A stretch of 41,775 bases of DNA. It comes from a virus. The translations under genes were made by a program, and so were the position numbers. The notes under the pieces were generated by a model. That model did no database searches and had not been told where the DNA came from. It saw only the letters and a list, made by a program, of their open reading frames with translations. This document shows, piece by piece, positions 1 through 5,168 of this stretch. How positions within the stretch are numbered: the stretch's first letter is position 1; every line of letters begins with the position of its first letter. The stretch spans positions 1-41,775 of IMG/VR virus record IMGVR_UViG_3300033149_005173; one strand, given 5' to 3'.

Positions 1-92
1 TAGGCCAGTAAATCAGCTGCACGCGGCCGTAGGCCCGGTACAGATCCAGGGGCAGGCCCAAGCGCTGCCCCATGTTATAAACGTAATCTTTC
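1..92. repeat. Terminal redundancy, left copy (matches 41684-41775)
   Basis: These 92 bases are repeated at the other end of the window with a single difference (T at 76, G at 41759). The repeat lies inside a protein-coding gene that reads continuously across the join. This fits an overlap of a circular or circularly permuted assembly better than a phage direct terminal repeat, which in T7-like phages lies outside genes upstream of the early promoters. The mismatch changes one codon (Asn versus His) and may reflect population variation or a sequencing error. Confidence 0.9.
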
Positions 93-112
93 AAGCTTGC
101 CCTTTTCATCAT
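1..112 (-). CDS. Early gene of unknown function, 5' part (continues at 41775)
   Basis: This is the beginning of the gene whose remainder is at 41547-41775. It opens with two Met codons (112-110 and 109-107) that overlap the stop of the preceding gene, behind a GGAGGGCAA ribosome site. Joined across the window ends it gives a protein of about 82 residues beginning MMKRASLKDY. I do not recognise a family. The tandem stop/start overlap implies translational coupling with the gene at 109-465. Confidence 0.75.
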   Translation of the reverse strand, partial: MMKRASLKDYVYNMGQRLGLPLDLYRAYGRVQLIYWP

Positions 113-465
113 TTGCCCTCCTTTAACGGCGCTGCCAGGTATTTTCTTATTGTTTCGGGCCGCGCGTGCAAGACAATATATTGTCGTGTGCCCGCGTAAC
201 AGTGTTCGAGTACAATTGTTGAATCTTCGGGATAGTCAAAGTCCCGCGGCCGATCCTTTTCAAAGACAGGATGATTTGACGGGACGCTGCGAAAAACGCC
301 TTTGGTAAAGATCGCCCAATAGCTGCGATACCCGTTGACCCAATAGCTATCGAGGCGGTGCGGCATAGAGTTGCAATAGTAATAGGTGCGGCCGCGGTAT
401 CGCGGAAACGCACGCCGCACCAAATCCCGCCCCCAATCGTTAAGCCTCACGCGCTCCATTATCAT
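109..465 (-). CDS. Hypothetical early protein, 118 aa
   Basis: I chose the start MIMERVRLND because it follows a perfect AAAGGAGGG site at 6 nt; the open frame runs further upstream but through the terminator region. The product is aromatic- and arginine-rich (a YYYC cluster near residue 28) with no recognised family, signal peptide or membrane segment. It is the first gene after the intrinsic terminator at 517-559, with no promoter visible between them, so it seems to rely on terminator read-through. Its stop overlaps the next start. The location suggests a small early host-interaction protein; that is inference. Confidence 0.7.
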   Translation of the reverse strand: MIMERVRLNDWGRDLVRRAFPRYRGRTYYYCNSMPHRLDSYWVNGYRSYWAIFTKGVFRSVPSNHPVFEKDRPRDFDYPEDSTIVLEHCYAGTRQYIVLHARPETIRKYLAAPLKEGK

Positions 466-516
466 CACTTGCCCTCCTTTCGCTGCTGCACAGCTTGCGG
501 TCTTGCAAAGTGCCGG

Positions 517-559
517 AAAAACAAAACAGCAGCAGGGCATTAAGCTTGCCCTGCTGCTG
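517..559 (-). terminator. Intrinsic terminator with stop codon in its loop
   Basis: Two 13-nt arms, 527-539 and 547-559, are perfect inverted repeats around a 7-nt loop. On the minus strand the hairpin is followed by TTTTGTTTTT (526-517). The TAA stop of the gene at 540-941 is in the loop (540-542), so the last codons of that gene form one arm of the terminator. Confidence 0.85.
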
Positions 560-941
560 TTCGTGTTTGTGCCCAAGCGCCGCCCAAGCCACGCCCGTAC
601 TCCAGATCAAGCATCACTTGCCGCTTGATCCAGTTTTCGACCACCGACCCAACCGCGGCCCCCGGCGCCGATATTGGCGCTGCTGGCGGCACTGCCGGTT
701 CAACCGCCCGGCGGTATGCGGTGGCGATTGAATCAACGAGGACCTGCGCGGTGTATCTATCACCGCGCAGCCAACGCTCCTCACGCGGGATCAAATTCTC
801 ATTGACCCCGCGCTCAAGGTCCTCCAACAACGCGCTAATGTACTGCTGCAGGACCGGATCGCTGATGCGGCCCTCTAGGGCCGCAGCCCACGGCCGCAAA
901 ATTGCGGCCGCCCGTTGCGGGTTGATGTTTTGCCAGTCCAT
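540..941 (-). CDS. Hypothetical early protein, 133 aa
   Basis: It starts at ATG 941 behind GGAGGCGTAACA, about 25 nt downstream of the predicted start point of the promoter at 971-998. The protein is Ala/Pro-rich and mostly helical-looking, with an acidic and basic mixture (motif EDLERGVNENLIPREERW near residue 40) and a Pro/Ala linker around 83-96. No family is recognised. It is a monocistronic unit bounded by its own promoter and terminator, which sets it apart from the tightly packed genes downstream and suggests that it must be made separately and early. Confidence 0.75.
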   Translation of the reverse strand: MDWQNINPQRAAAILRPWAAALEGRISDPVLQQYISALLEDLERGVNENLIPREERWLRGDRYTAQVLVDSIATAYRRAVEPAVPPAAPISAPGAAVGSVVENWIKRQVMLDLEYGRGLGGAWAQTRTAAGQA

Positions 942-970
942 TGTTACGCCTCCTTTTGTTATCTATTATC

Positions 971-998
971 ATCATACTATATCGTTGTCGGTTGTCAA
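971..998 (-). promoter_or_regulatory. Sigma70-type early promoter P2
   Basis: On the minus strand TTGACA (998-993) and TATGAT (976-971) are separated by 16 nt. Upstream is an AT-rich, UP-element-like block (AATATTTTTTCTGA). The whole 65-bp region is a diverged copy of the promoter at 2040-2067, including the sequence around the start point. Transcription would start near 964 and serve the gene at 540-941. Confidence 0.85.
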
Positions 999-1059
999 GA
1001 AAAACTTCAGAAAAAATATTTGTTGCCGCTGCTGCAGTGTTTTGTCCGGGCCGGGCTGG

Positions 1060-1099
1060 GCAAAGCAAAGGGCCGGAGGTGCCAGCAGCCCTCCGGCCC
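1060..1099 (-). terminator. Intrinsic terminator after the first early unit
   Basis: The arms GGGCCGGAGG (minus strand, 1099-1090) and CCTCCGGCCC (1079-1070) flank a 10-nt loop, followed by TTTGCTTTG. It lies 5 nt after the stop of the gene at 1105-1386 and upstream of promoter P2. The hairpin is very GC-rich but the T tract is interrupted, so termination may be partial. Confidence 0.75.
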
Positions 1100-1104
1100 G
1101 CGGT

Positions 1105-1386
1105 TTACTGTCGCGGCATAACCGGCGATTCGATTGCCGGCCCGATCCCGTATTCGCGCCGGGCTGTTTTGATCAGCTGGCCGGCTTCAACGAAGCCAAG
1201 CGTTTGTTGGCCGCGCAGCTTGCGGCATTGACGGCGCCACGCGCGGGCTGCTGTGTCGCGGCGCCGGTGCCGGCTTATCGGGATCGGCGTAAGCCGGCCG
1301 GACCGGTCTATCCTCCACGATCCCAACGGATCGTAGAGCTCGACGATTGTGAATTCTAATTCTGCTGATGCTTTTGTTCTGCTCAT
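1105..1386 (-). CDS. Hypothetical basic early protein, 93 aa
   Basis: It begins at ATG 1386 behind TTGGAGGATAACCG, just after the T tract of the terminator at 1399-1440. The product is strongly basic, with an arginine-rich middle (RHRRRDTAARAWRRQCRK, about residues 40-57), compatible with nucleic-acid binding. No family is recognised. It is the third gene of the unit driven by the promoter at 2040-2067 and is followed directly by a GC-rich terminator. Small basic early proteins of T7-like phages often target host machinery; that is only suggestive here. Confidence 0.7.
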   Translation of the reverse strand: MSRTKASAELEFTIVELYDPLGSWRIDRSGRLTPIPISRHRRRDTAARAWRRQCRKLRGQQTLGFVEAGQLIKTARREYGIGPAIESPVMPRQ

Positions 1387-1398
1387 CGGTTATCCTCC

Positions 1399-1440
1399 AA
1401 AAAAGAAAGAGTACGGAAGATTAATCCTCCGTACTCTTTC
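1399..1440 (-). terminator. Intrinsic terminator, stop codon at hairpin apex
   Basis: 1405-1440 is a 36-bp inverted repeat with one mismatch (A1418/C1427) and a TTAA centre. On the minus strand it is followed by six T (1404-1399). The TAA of the gene at 1421-1666 lies at the apex. Within the hairpin, a GGAGGAT-like sequence pairs with its complement. It closely resembles the terminator at 1682-1721. Confidence 0.85.
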
Positions 1441-1666
1441 GGTTTTGTTGTTGTTGGTGCCGTACGGCAGCAGCGTATCCACAGCAGTAGCCAGCATGGT
1501 ATGCAATAATCCATCGGCCGACGTCGGAGAATCGATCCGATGAAAAGAGTACTGTGTCTGTGTCTGAGTTAATCAGAGTATATTTCGGCGGATACTCTGA
1601 TCGACGTAACCAAATCTCTCCATGATTTTTTAGTATTGTGTGGATGTGTTTTTTGGATATTCTCAT
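1421..1666 (-). CDS. Hypothetical early protein, 81 aa
   Basis: I chose ATG 1666 (MRISKKHIHT) because it follows GGAGGATTCAATC; the longer frame would start inside the ribosome site. The product starts with a basic helix, has a central beta-like stretch (YTLINSDTDTVLFSS) and ends QQQQNRKSTED. The terminal TED and stop are shared with the preceding gene, because both 3' ends are built from the same terminator sequence. Function is unknown. It sits between two terminators and its ribosome site starts 2 nt after the T8 tract of the upstream one. Confidence 0.72.
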   Translation of the reverse strand: MRISKKHIHTILKNHGEIWLRRSEYPPKYTLINSDTDTVLFSSDRFSDVGRWIIAYHAGYCCGYAAAVRHQQQQNRKSTED

Positions 1667-1681
1667 GATTGAATCCTCCAC

Positions 1682-1721
1682 AAAAAAAAGAGAATACGGA
1701 GGATTAATCCTCCGTATTCTC
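1682..1721 (-). terminator. Intrinsic terminator, perfect 32-bp palindrome
   Basis: 1690-1721 is a perfect palindrome centred on TTAA. On the minus strand it is followed by eight T (1689-1682). The stop codon of the gene at 1704-2003 occupies the apex. The ribosome site GGAGGAT of the next gene follows two bases after the T tract. Confidence 0.9.
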
Positions 1722-2003
1722 GATTACGCATACATCGCCGGGCGATGGATCGCCCAAGACAATTGTCAACCCCTCCGGTAACAGCTTCTCCATTTCGTTT
1801 ATGAGCTCGTCTTCGAGCTCGTAGATAAACTCTGCTGTGTCCGGATCTGCCAGAATCGTATCAACCTCCTGCTCATAATGTTTGATGCGATCCTCCGGTA
1901 ACCCCCAACTATTCGCAACGTCGAGTAAGCGCTGGATCCTCTCTTGTGGCGTTCGCGGAAAACCGCCGTCGAGCCAGCAACCCAAATAGTCTTGTGTCTT
2001 CAT
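1704..2003 (-). CDS. Hypothetical acidic early protein, 99 aa
   Basis: This is the first gene after promoter P1, with ATG 2003 behind TTGGAGGAAGATCAATC. The product is markedly acidic in its second half (EFIYELEDELINEMEKLLPEG) and may be a small nucleic-acid mimic or a partner-binding helical protein. I recognise no family. Its last residues (IENTED) are encoded in the upstream arm of the terminator palindrome. As the promoter-proximal gene it should be among the first phage proteins made, a position that in T7 holds the anti-restriction protein Ocr; that functional comparison is speculation. Confidence 0.75.
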   Translation of the reverse strand: MKTQDYLGCWLDGGFPRTPQERIQRLLDVANSWGLPEDRIKHYEQEVDTILADPDTAEFIYELEDELINEMEKLLPEGLTIVLGDPSPGDVCVIENTED

Positions 2004-2039
2004 GATTGATCTTCCTCCAAGTTTCCGTTGTCTATTATC

Positions 2040-2067
2040 ATCATACTACATTATCGTCAATAGTCAA
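2040..2067 (-). promoter_or_regulatory. Sigma70-type early promoter P1
   Basis: On the minus strand TTGACT (2067-2062) and TATGAT (2045-2040) are separated by 16 nt, with an AT-rich upstream block ending near 2093. Start is predicted near 2033 and the first gene begins at 2003. The sequence from about 2028 to 2093 is a diverged duplicate of the region at 957-1023. Confidence 0.85.
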
Positions 2068-2098
2068 GAGAAAAATCAGAAAAAATATTTTTCGGCCA

Positions 2099-2188
2099 GG
2101 AACAATTTGTTCCTGCACCAAACCGGACAAAATCTGTCCAACTATTGCAATTTGCAACACCATTGCAAAATGCAATGCGCAATATTGC
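2099..2188. repeat. Cluster of four short inverted repeats upstream of P1
   Basis: Four palindromic elements follow each other: GGAACAATTTGTTCC (2099-2113), GGACAAAATCTGTCC (2124-2138), ATTGCAAAATGCAAT (2162-2176) and GCAATATTGC (2179-2188). Additional TTGCAA/GCAAT words lie between them. They begin 32 bp upstream of the -35 box of P1, so they could be operators or elements of the genome end. Confidence 0.6.
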
Positions 2189-2309
2189 CCGGTTTTTCGT
2201 ATAAACGGACAAAAGTATCATATAAACGGTTAAAACGGCAGCGCCGGCCGGATCCTCCCGGCGATCTGCGGCCGGGCCGCTCTTGTTGGTGTTTGGTGTT
2301 GGGTTTGTT

Positions 2310-2550
2310 TCCACGCAACCCCAACCATTTCACCACCACGCCCCCATTGATCCCCCCACCGGGGGGCCGCCCCATGCAACCATCTACCATCCTCCCCTCC
2401 ACCAATTTCCCCACCTCACATTCCCCCCTCTACCATAAGTCCATGAAAAACAACCACTTGCACCATGAAAAAACAACCACCAAGTTCAATCCACCCCCTG
2501 TGCAGAACCAACCAATGACCATCCAATGGTTCCCCCACCCACCCACCCTT
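2310..2550. repeat. Strand-asymmetric G-rich tract with short direct repeats
   Basis: The plus strand is almost free of G over about 240 bases, so the transcribed-sense minus strand is G/T-rich and nearly lacks C. It includes a near-identical direct repeat, CCATGAAAAACAACCAC at 2441-2457 and a one-base-longer copy at 2463-2480. It also has a CCCCCC(ACC)GGGGGG inverted repeat at 2352-2366. No reading frame here looks coding. Confidence 0.6.
2532..2548 (-). other. G-quadruplex motif
   Basis: The minus strand reads GGGTGGGTGGGTGGGGG: four G-runs with single-base loops, the arrangement known to form very stable parallel quadruplexes. It lies at the upstream edge of the G-rich tract, directly after the CACTATATATGAAGGG sequence. 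Confidence 0.75.
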
Positions 2551-2570
2551 CATATATAGTGCCAATAGTT
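2545..2570 (-). promoter_or_regulatory. Possible phage RNA polymerase promoter
   Basis: The minus strand contains TTGGCACTATATATGAAGGG, which resembles the CACTATAGAAGGG end of SP6-type promoters and would start transcription at a G-run. A somewhat similar GGGCAATAATATAAAGGGG occurs at about 25935-25953, upstream of the gene before the capsid. I could not find a repeated set that fixes a consensus, so this is tentative. Confidence 0.25.
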
Positions 2571-2746
2571 TTTGTAGAGTTTTCAATTAAGTGAGGGTAA
2601 AAATGGAGGGAGTACGTTTAGGGGTTGGTACTCCCTTGAAAGGCTTATCCCGTATGTTTTTGGCAGCCCAGGCTTTCCCCGGCCTGGCCGGAAGGTCGCC
2701 TGATGGGCGTCAGGCGGCGCTGCCGATTGTTGTGCCTGCAGGCAAG

Positions 2747-2762
2747 GTGGCAACGTTGCCAC
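2747..2762. repeat. 16-bp palindrome GTGGCAACGTTGCCAC
   Basis: This perfect palindrome contains the 12-mer GGCAACGTTGCC, found four times exactly in the window (also 3898-3909, 4999-5010, 26791-26802). A degenerate copy, GGCAACATTGCC, is at 2777-2788. On the plus strand it is followed by TTTTCTTTTTT, so it could terminate plus-strand transcription; it has no T tract in the gene direction. Confidence 0.8.
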
Positions 2763-2833
2763 TTTTCTTTTTTCTTGGCAACATTGCCGGTTGGTTTGGC
2801 GATGCGACTTTCCGCCGTCGCTGGCACCGTCGT

Positions 2834-2890
2834 GTAGGCTAACGGCCTGTGATCGCCAAGGGCGTCGGGGTGCCCTTCGTCGCAGCCTAC
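2834..2890 (-). other. Nested inverted repeats, possible structured leader RNA
   Basis: Outer arms GTAGGCT/AGCCTAC (2834-2840, 2884-2890) enclose inner arms AAGGGC/GCCCTT (2858-2863, 2872-2877). Transcripts from the promoter at 2922-2950 would begin near 2915 and contain this structure within their first 80 nt. No known RNA family is recognised. Confidence 0.4.
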
Positions 2891-2921
2891 CATACGATAC
2901 ACCCCCGCCCATTCACACTAT

Positions 2922-2950
2922 ACTATACCACCACCACCCGCCCATGTCAA
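2922..2950 (-). promoter_or_regulatory. Near-consensus sigma70 promoter P0
   Basis: TTGACA (minus strand, 2950-2945), a 17-nt spacer and TATAGT (2927-2922) form the best match to consensus in the window. The spacer is GT-rich. It lies 9 bp beyond the stop of the methyltransferase gene and would transcribe the gene-free stretch towards P1. Its position matches that of the first host promoter after the left end in T7-like genomes. Confidence 0.7.
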
Positions 2951-2958
2951 AGGATTTT

Positions 2959-3897
2959 TTAGGTTTGCCTGATTTTTCTGGTGGCTATGATGGGGTTGCC
3001 TTTGCAGAAAACGAGGACATTTTGATGTATCTTTACTAATTTTCGGGACTTGCGGAATTGTTTCGGGGCGCGGATAGGGGCTGTGCCGGCAGGGGTAATC
3101 AGGATTGCGTCATTGTAAAAACCGGCGCTTGTTGCTGTAAAGGCGCTGATTGTTTCAGCTACAAGGGGCCTGTAGAAACCCGTAGCGGGGTCGCGGAAAT
3201 TAGCCACCACGATAACGGCAAAGCTGTGCTGTTTTAGCTTGTCTATTGCCTTGGCGATAATCCGGCGATACGCCGCGACGAATTGGGGCCAATCCATGTT
3301 GCTTAAATCATGCGGGTTGCTGCTGTATCTTTCCAAATTGCCGTAAGGGGGGCAGGTAAAAATCAGGTCTGCGGCCGGCGCATTGGCTAATTCGGTTGTG
3401 CTGTCGCCGCATACCCAAACAGGCGATTGTGGGGTCTTTATATCTGTTGCTTGCTGTCTGTTCGCCGCTACCTGTTCTGCCCGTAATTCGCAACCCCAGT
3501 ACCGGTACCCCATTGCGGCGGCAACAATGCCACGCACACTGCCGCCGGCGAAGGGGTCAACCACTTGGCCGCCAGGCGGACAGAACCATTTATACACTAT
3601 TTCGCAAAGGACCGGATCGAAGACGCTAATGCCAACACTGGTTCGTTGCGTGATAAAACCCCCACCCTTTGCGGTGTTGTACACGTTTGTATCCCGCCCT
3701 ATTTCGCCCCTAATCCCCAACGACAGCCATGCGCGTTTTCGCTGTCGCCACCACCCGCTGCGACCATCAAATACCGTAAACGGCGGCGCAGTGAAGTCCT
3801 TGCCCAGCGGCCCTGTAGCATGCGGCGGTTCCATTATACCGCCGAAAAGGTCCCTTTCGCCAATAGGATTTGTATAGCTTTTGCTGTGGTTGTTCAT
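2959..3897 (-). CDS. DNA methyltransferase, DPFAGG/CPPY type
   Basis: Amino-group DNA methyltransferase (N6-adenine or N4-cytosine). The S-adenosylmethionine motif DPFAGGSVRG (about residue 114) precedes the catalytic CPPYGNLERYSSN (about residue 184), and the C-terminus has QNVLVFCKG. The start is uncertain: MNNHSKSYTN at 3897 begins right after the stop of the previous gene, but no Shine-Dalgarno site is visible. The frame is open to 4017 with Met codons at 3948 and 4017, also without ribosome sites. A GGCAACGTTGCC palindrome abuts the chosen start. It probably protects phage DNA from restriction or marks it; target unknown. It is the last gene before the genome-end region. Confidence 0.82.
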   Translation of the reverse strand: MNNHSKSYTNPIGERDLFGGIMEPPHATGPLGKDFTAPPFTVFDGRSGWWRQRKRAWLSLGIRGEIGRDTNVYNTAKGGGFITQRTSVGISVFDPVLCEIVYKWFCPPGGQVVDPFAGGSVRGIVAAAMGYRYWGCELRAEQVAANRQQATDIKTPQSPVWVCGDSTTELANAPAADLIFTCPPYGNLERYSSNPHDLSNMDWPQFVAAYRRIIAKAIDKLKQHSFAVIVVANFRDPATGFYRPLVAETISAFTATSAGFYNDAILITPAGTAPIRAPKQFRKSRKLVKIHQNVLVFCKGNPIIATRKIRQT

Positions 3898-3910
3898 GGC
3901 AACGTTGCCA
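3897..3910. repeat. GGCAACGTTGCC palindrome copy 2
   Basis: TGGCAACGTTGCCA is a perfect 14-bp palindrome that ends exactly at the candidate start codon of the methyltransferase at 2959-3897. If transcribed it could fold over the start site, where no ribosome site is visible. Confidence 0.8.
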
Positions 3911-3919
3911 GTAGGATGT

Positions 3920-4180
3920 TCAGAGGTTTTTTGTGAGTCTTTTGACATGTTGTTTGACGGTTGTTTGGGCGTCGGCGAGGGTTGGGGTGAGGCCGAGGAT
4001 GTCTTCGTAGGCGGCATCTGGGATTTGGAAGATGATGTGGTACTGCCAATGTGCCCACGAAGGCTTTTTCAGCCTGTTGTCGTTGATGATGGTTATCTTG
4101 GTGAACCCTTCCGGCAATTGTCGCGGCTGGTAGATGATGTCGTCGCCTTCGGCGATCCGCTTCCATGACAGTTTCTGCAT
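3920..4180 (-). CDS. Hypothetical protein, 86 aa
   Basis: It starts at ATG 4180 behind AAAGGAAAGTAAG, two bases after the metallopeptidase-like gene. The small protein has an N-terminal beta-rich part (DDIIYQPRQLPEGFTKITII) and a C-terminal helix (TVKQHVKRLTKNL). No family is recognised. The spacing and identical ribosome site suggest co-translation with the upstream gene, and it sits between that gene and a methyltransferase in the accessory cassette. Confidence 0.65.
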   Translation of the reverse strand: MQKLSWKRIAEGDDIIYQPRQLPEGFTKITIINDNRLKKPSWAHWQYHIIFQIPDAAYEDILGLTPTLADAQTTVKQHVKRLTKNL

Positions 4181-4181
4181 C

Positions 4182-4652
4182 TTACTTTCCTTTTTCCTTA
4201 CTGCGTCTATCAGCCAAGGCTTGGGCGATAGCTTCTATCGCTTGCTCCAACAATATGTTTTCGGTACTTCCCTTAGGCCACTTGTCCAGCAGAGCAAAAT
4301 GCAGATGCAGTAGTTCGTGTACGATGATGGCATCGTATTTGGTGTACTTCCTACTCGATGGTACAACATCGGCAGGCGGCCTGATATCAATACGAGCCAT
4401 CTTGTGGTTCAAGTCCCAGTGAATCTCTGCTCTGTTGGCGATGTTCATTTCGTAGAAACGGTTTATATCAAAATCCACCTCCCAATCCTGTAATCGCAGA
4501 ACCCTTTGCCAATACCTGATACGTTCCCGAATCCATTCGTAGAGCTGCGGTACCTCCAGCCTGCTCAAATCCGATATGCGCTTATTGGATTTTTTCGCTA
4601 CTTGTCTTTTCGCCATACGTGCTCGTCCGGTGGAAAGTTGTTCTTCATCCAT
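4182..4652 (-). CDS. Zinc metallopeptidase-like protein (HELLH)
   Basis: The motif VHELLH (His112, Glu113, His116) with downstream glutamates in LLEQAIEAIAQAL (about 135-140) is the arrangement of HExxH zinc peptidases with a third ligand on a later helix. I associate this layout with a small phage family of unknown substrate. The N-terminal 25 residues are basic; a helix and beta region about 40-95 precede the motif. It starts at ATG 4652 with AAAGGAAAGTAA, overlapping the stop of the previous gene. A role in processing a host or phage protein is inference; catalysis is untested. Confidence 0.65.
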   Translation of the reverse strand: MDEEQLSTGRARMAKRQVAKKSNKRISDLSRLEVPQLYEWIRERIRYWQRVLRLQDWEVDFDINRFYEMNIANRAEIHWDLNHKMARIDIRPPADVVPSSRKYTKYDAIIVHELLHLHFALLDKWPKGSTENILLEQAIEAIAQALADRRSKEKGK

Positions 4653-4886
4653 TTACTTTCCTTTCATCCTTCTCGCTACCGCCCTTGCTTCCTTTAGCGC
4701 CTGGGCCAGCGTAGGGGCATATTCGAGGGCTACAAAACTATACCCGTCGTCTTCCCATTTCCACAGTTCCCACTGCCACGGCCCATGCGCCAGCTTGACG
4801 AATACAACCGTGCAGTTGTTGCGCAAGTCAACCACCTTCACCCACTTGCCCCGCCGTCGGTAATATTCCGCCCTTCTTTCCGGCAT
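4653..4886 (-). CDS. Hypothetical protein, 77 aa
   Basis: ATG 4886 follows GGAGGGTGCAGGG. The product has a Trp-rich centre (GPWQWELWKWEDDGYSF) and ends in a basic helix (ALKEARAVARRMKGK). The pattern of strands followed by a helix resembles small phage proteins of unknown role. It overlaps the start region of the metallopeptidase-like gene, so the two are probably translated together. Confidence 0.6.
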   Translation of the reverse strand: MPERRAEYYRRRGKWVKVVDLRNNCTVVFVKLAHGPWQWELWKWEDDGYSFVALEYAPTLAQALKEARAVARRMKGK

Positions 4887-4904
4887 CCCTGCACCCTCCT
4901 TCCT

Positions 4905-5138
4905 TCACCCCACCCTGCTTTCAAACCACCTTTCCGCCGCCGCCTCCGCTTCGCGGCTTTCAATCCATCCCTTGATTACCAGCACCGGCCCCCACACCGG
5001 CAACGTTGCCAGCGACAGCACGGCCATAATGGCGCAGAAGCCGGCCATCACCACCCCCTTGACCGCAGTGATTGCGCCGACAATCGCCGCAACCACCATC
5101 GTAAAGGGAAACAGCAGCACCGTCCACGGACTGTCCAT
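4905..5138 (-). CDS. Small membrane protein, 77 aa
   Basis: ATG 5138 lies behind GGAGGACAAAGAT. Hydrophobic segments at about residues 5-28 and 32-60 (Val/Ala/Gly-rich, with a short polar break at TAVKG) indicate one to three membrane passes. They are followed by a charged C-terminal tail (ESREAEAAAERWF). It could be a second holin-like or host-envelope protein, but no family is recognised. The palindrome at 4999-5010 lies in its coding sequence and encodes part of LATLPV. Confidence 0.6.
   Translation of the reverse strand: MDSPWTVLLFPFTMVVAAIVGAITAVKGVVMAGFCAIMAVLSLATLPVWGPVLVIKGWIESREAEAAAERWFESRVG
4999..5010. repeat. GGCAACGTTGCC palindrome copy 3
   Basis: This exact 12-bp palindrome lies inside the coding sequence of the membrane protein at 4905-5138. 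It is read in a different frame from copy 2, so it is conserved as DNA rather than as a shared peptide. Confidence 0.8.
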
Positions 5139-5168
5139 ATCTTTGTCCTCCTACCCTGCTATAGCGTT

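Larger units (their letters stand above)
2068..2958. other. Gene-free stretch between late and early modules; probable site of the genome ends
   Basis: Elsewhere the genome has almost no gaps, but I see no credible gene over these 891 bases. The stretch separates the last late-side gene (2959) from the first early gene (2003). In T7-like phages this position holds the terminal repeats and host promoters. From low to high coordinate it contains a cluster of short inverted repeats (2099-2188), a GC-rich hairpin region (2240-2285), a strand-asymmetric tract (about 2310-2550), a possible phage promoter (2545-2570), GGCAAC-type palindromes (2747-2788), nested inverted repeats (2834-2890) and a strong promoter (2922-2950). 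The exact ends cannot be read from sequence. Confidence 0.65.

Noticed and set aside
1-92. Window-end repeat as the phage direct terminal repeat
   Set aside because: It lies within a continuous gene and far from the expected position upstream of the early promoters; an assembly overlap explains it better.
2002-2559. Plus-strand open frame (185 codons) over the C-rich tract
   Set aside because: Open only because the plus strand lacks G; the Pro/Thr/His-rich product has no family features and no ribosome site.
2747-2776. Palindrome plus T tract as a terminator of the phage operons
   Set aside because: The T tract lies on the plus strand, while all genes are on the minus strand. It could only stop antisense transcription, so I list it as a repeat.
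2583-2912. Two minus-strand open frames in the gene-free region (85 and 109 codons)
   Set aside because: No good ribosome site, low-quality composition, and the frames run through palindromes and hairpins; more likely structured non-coding sequence.
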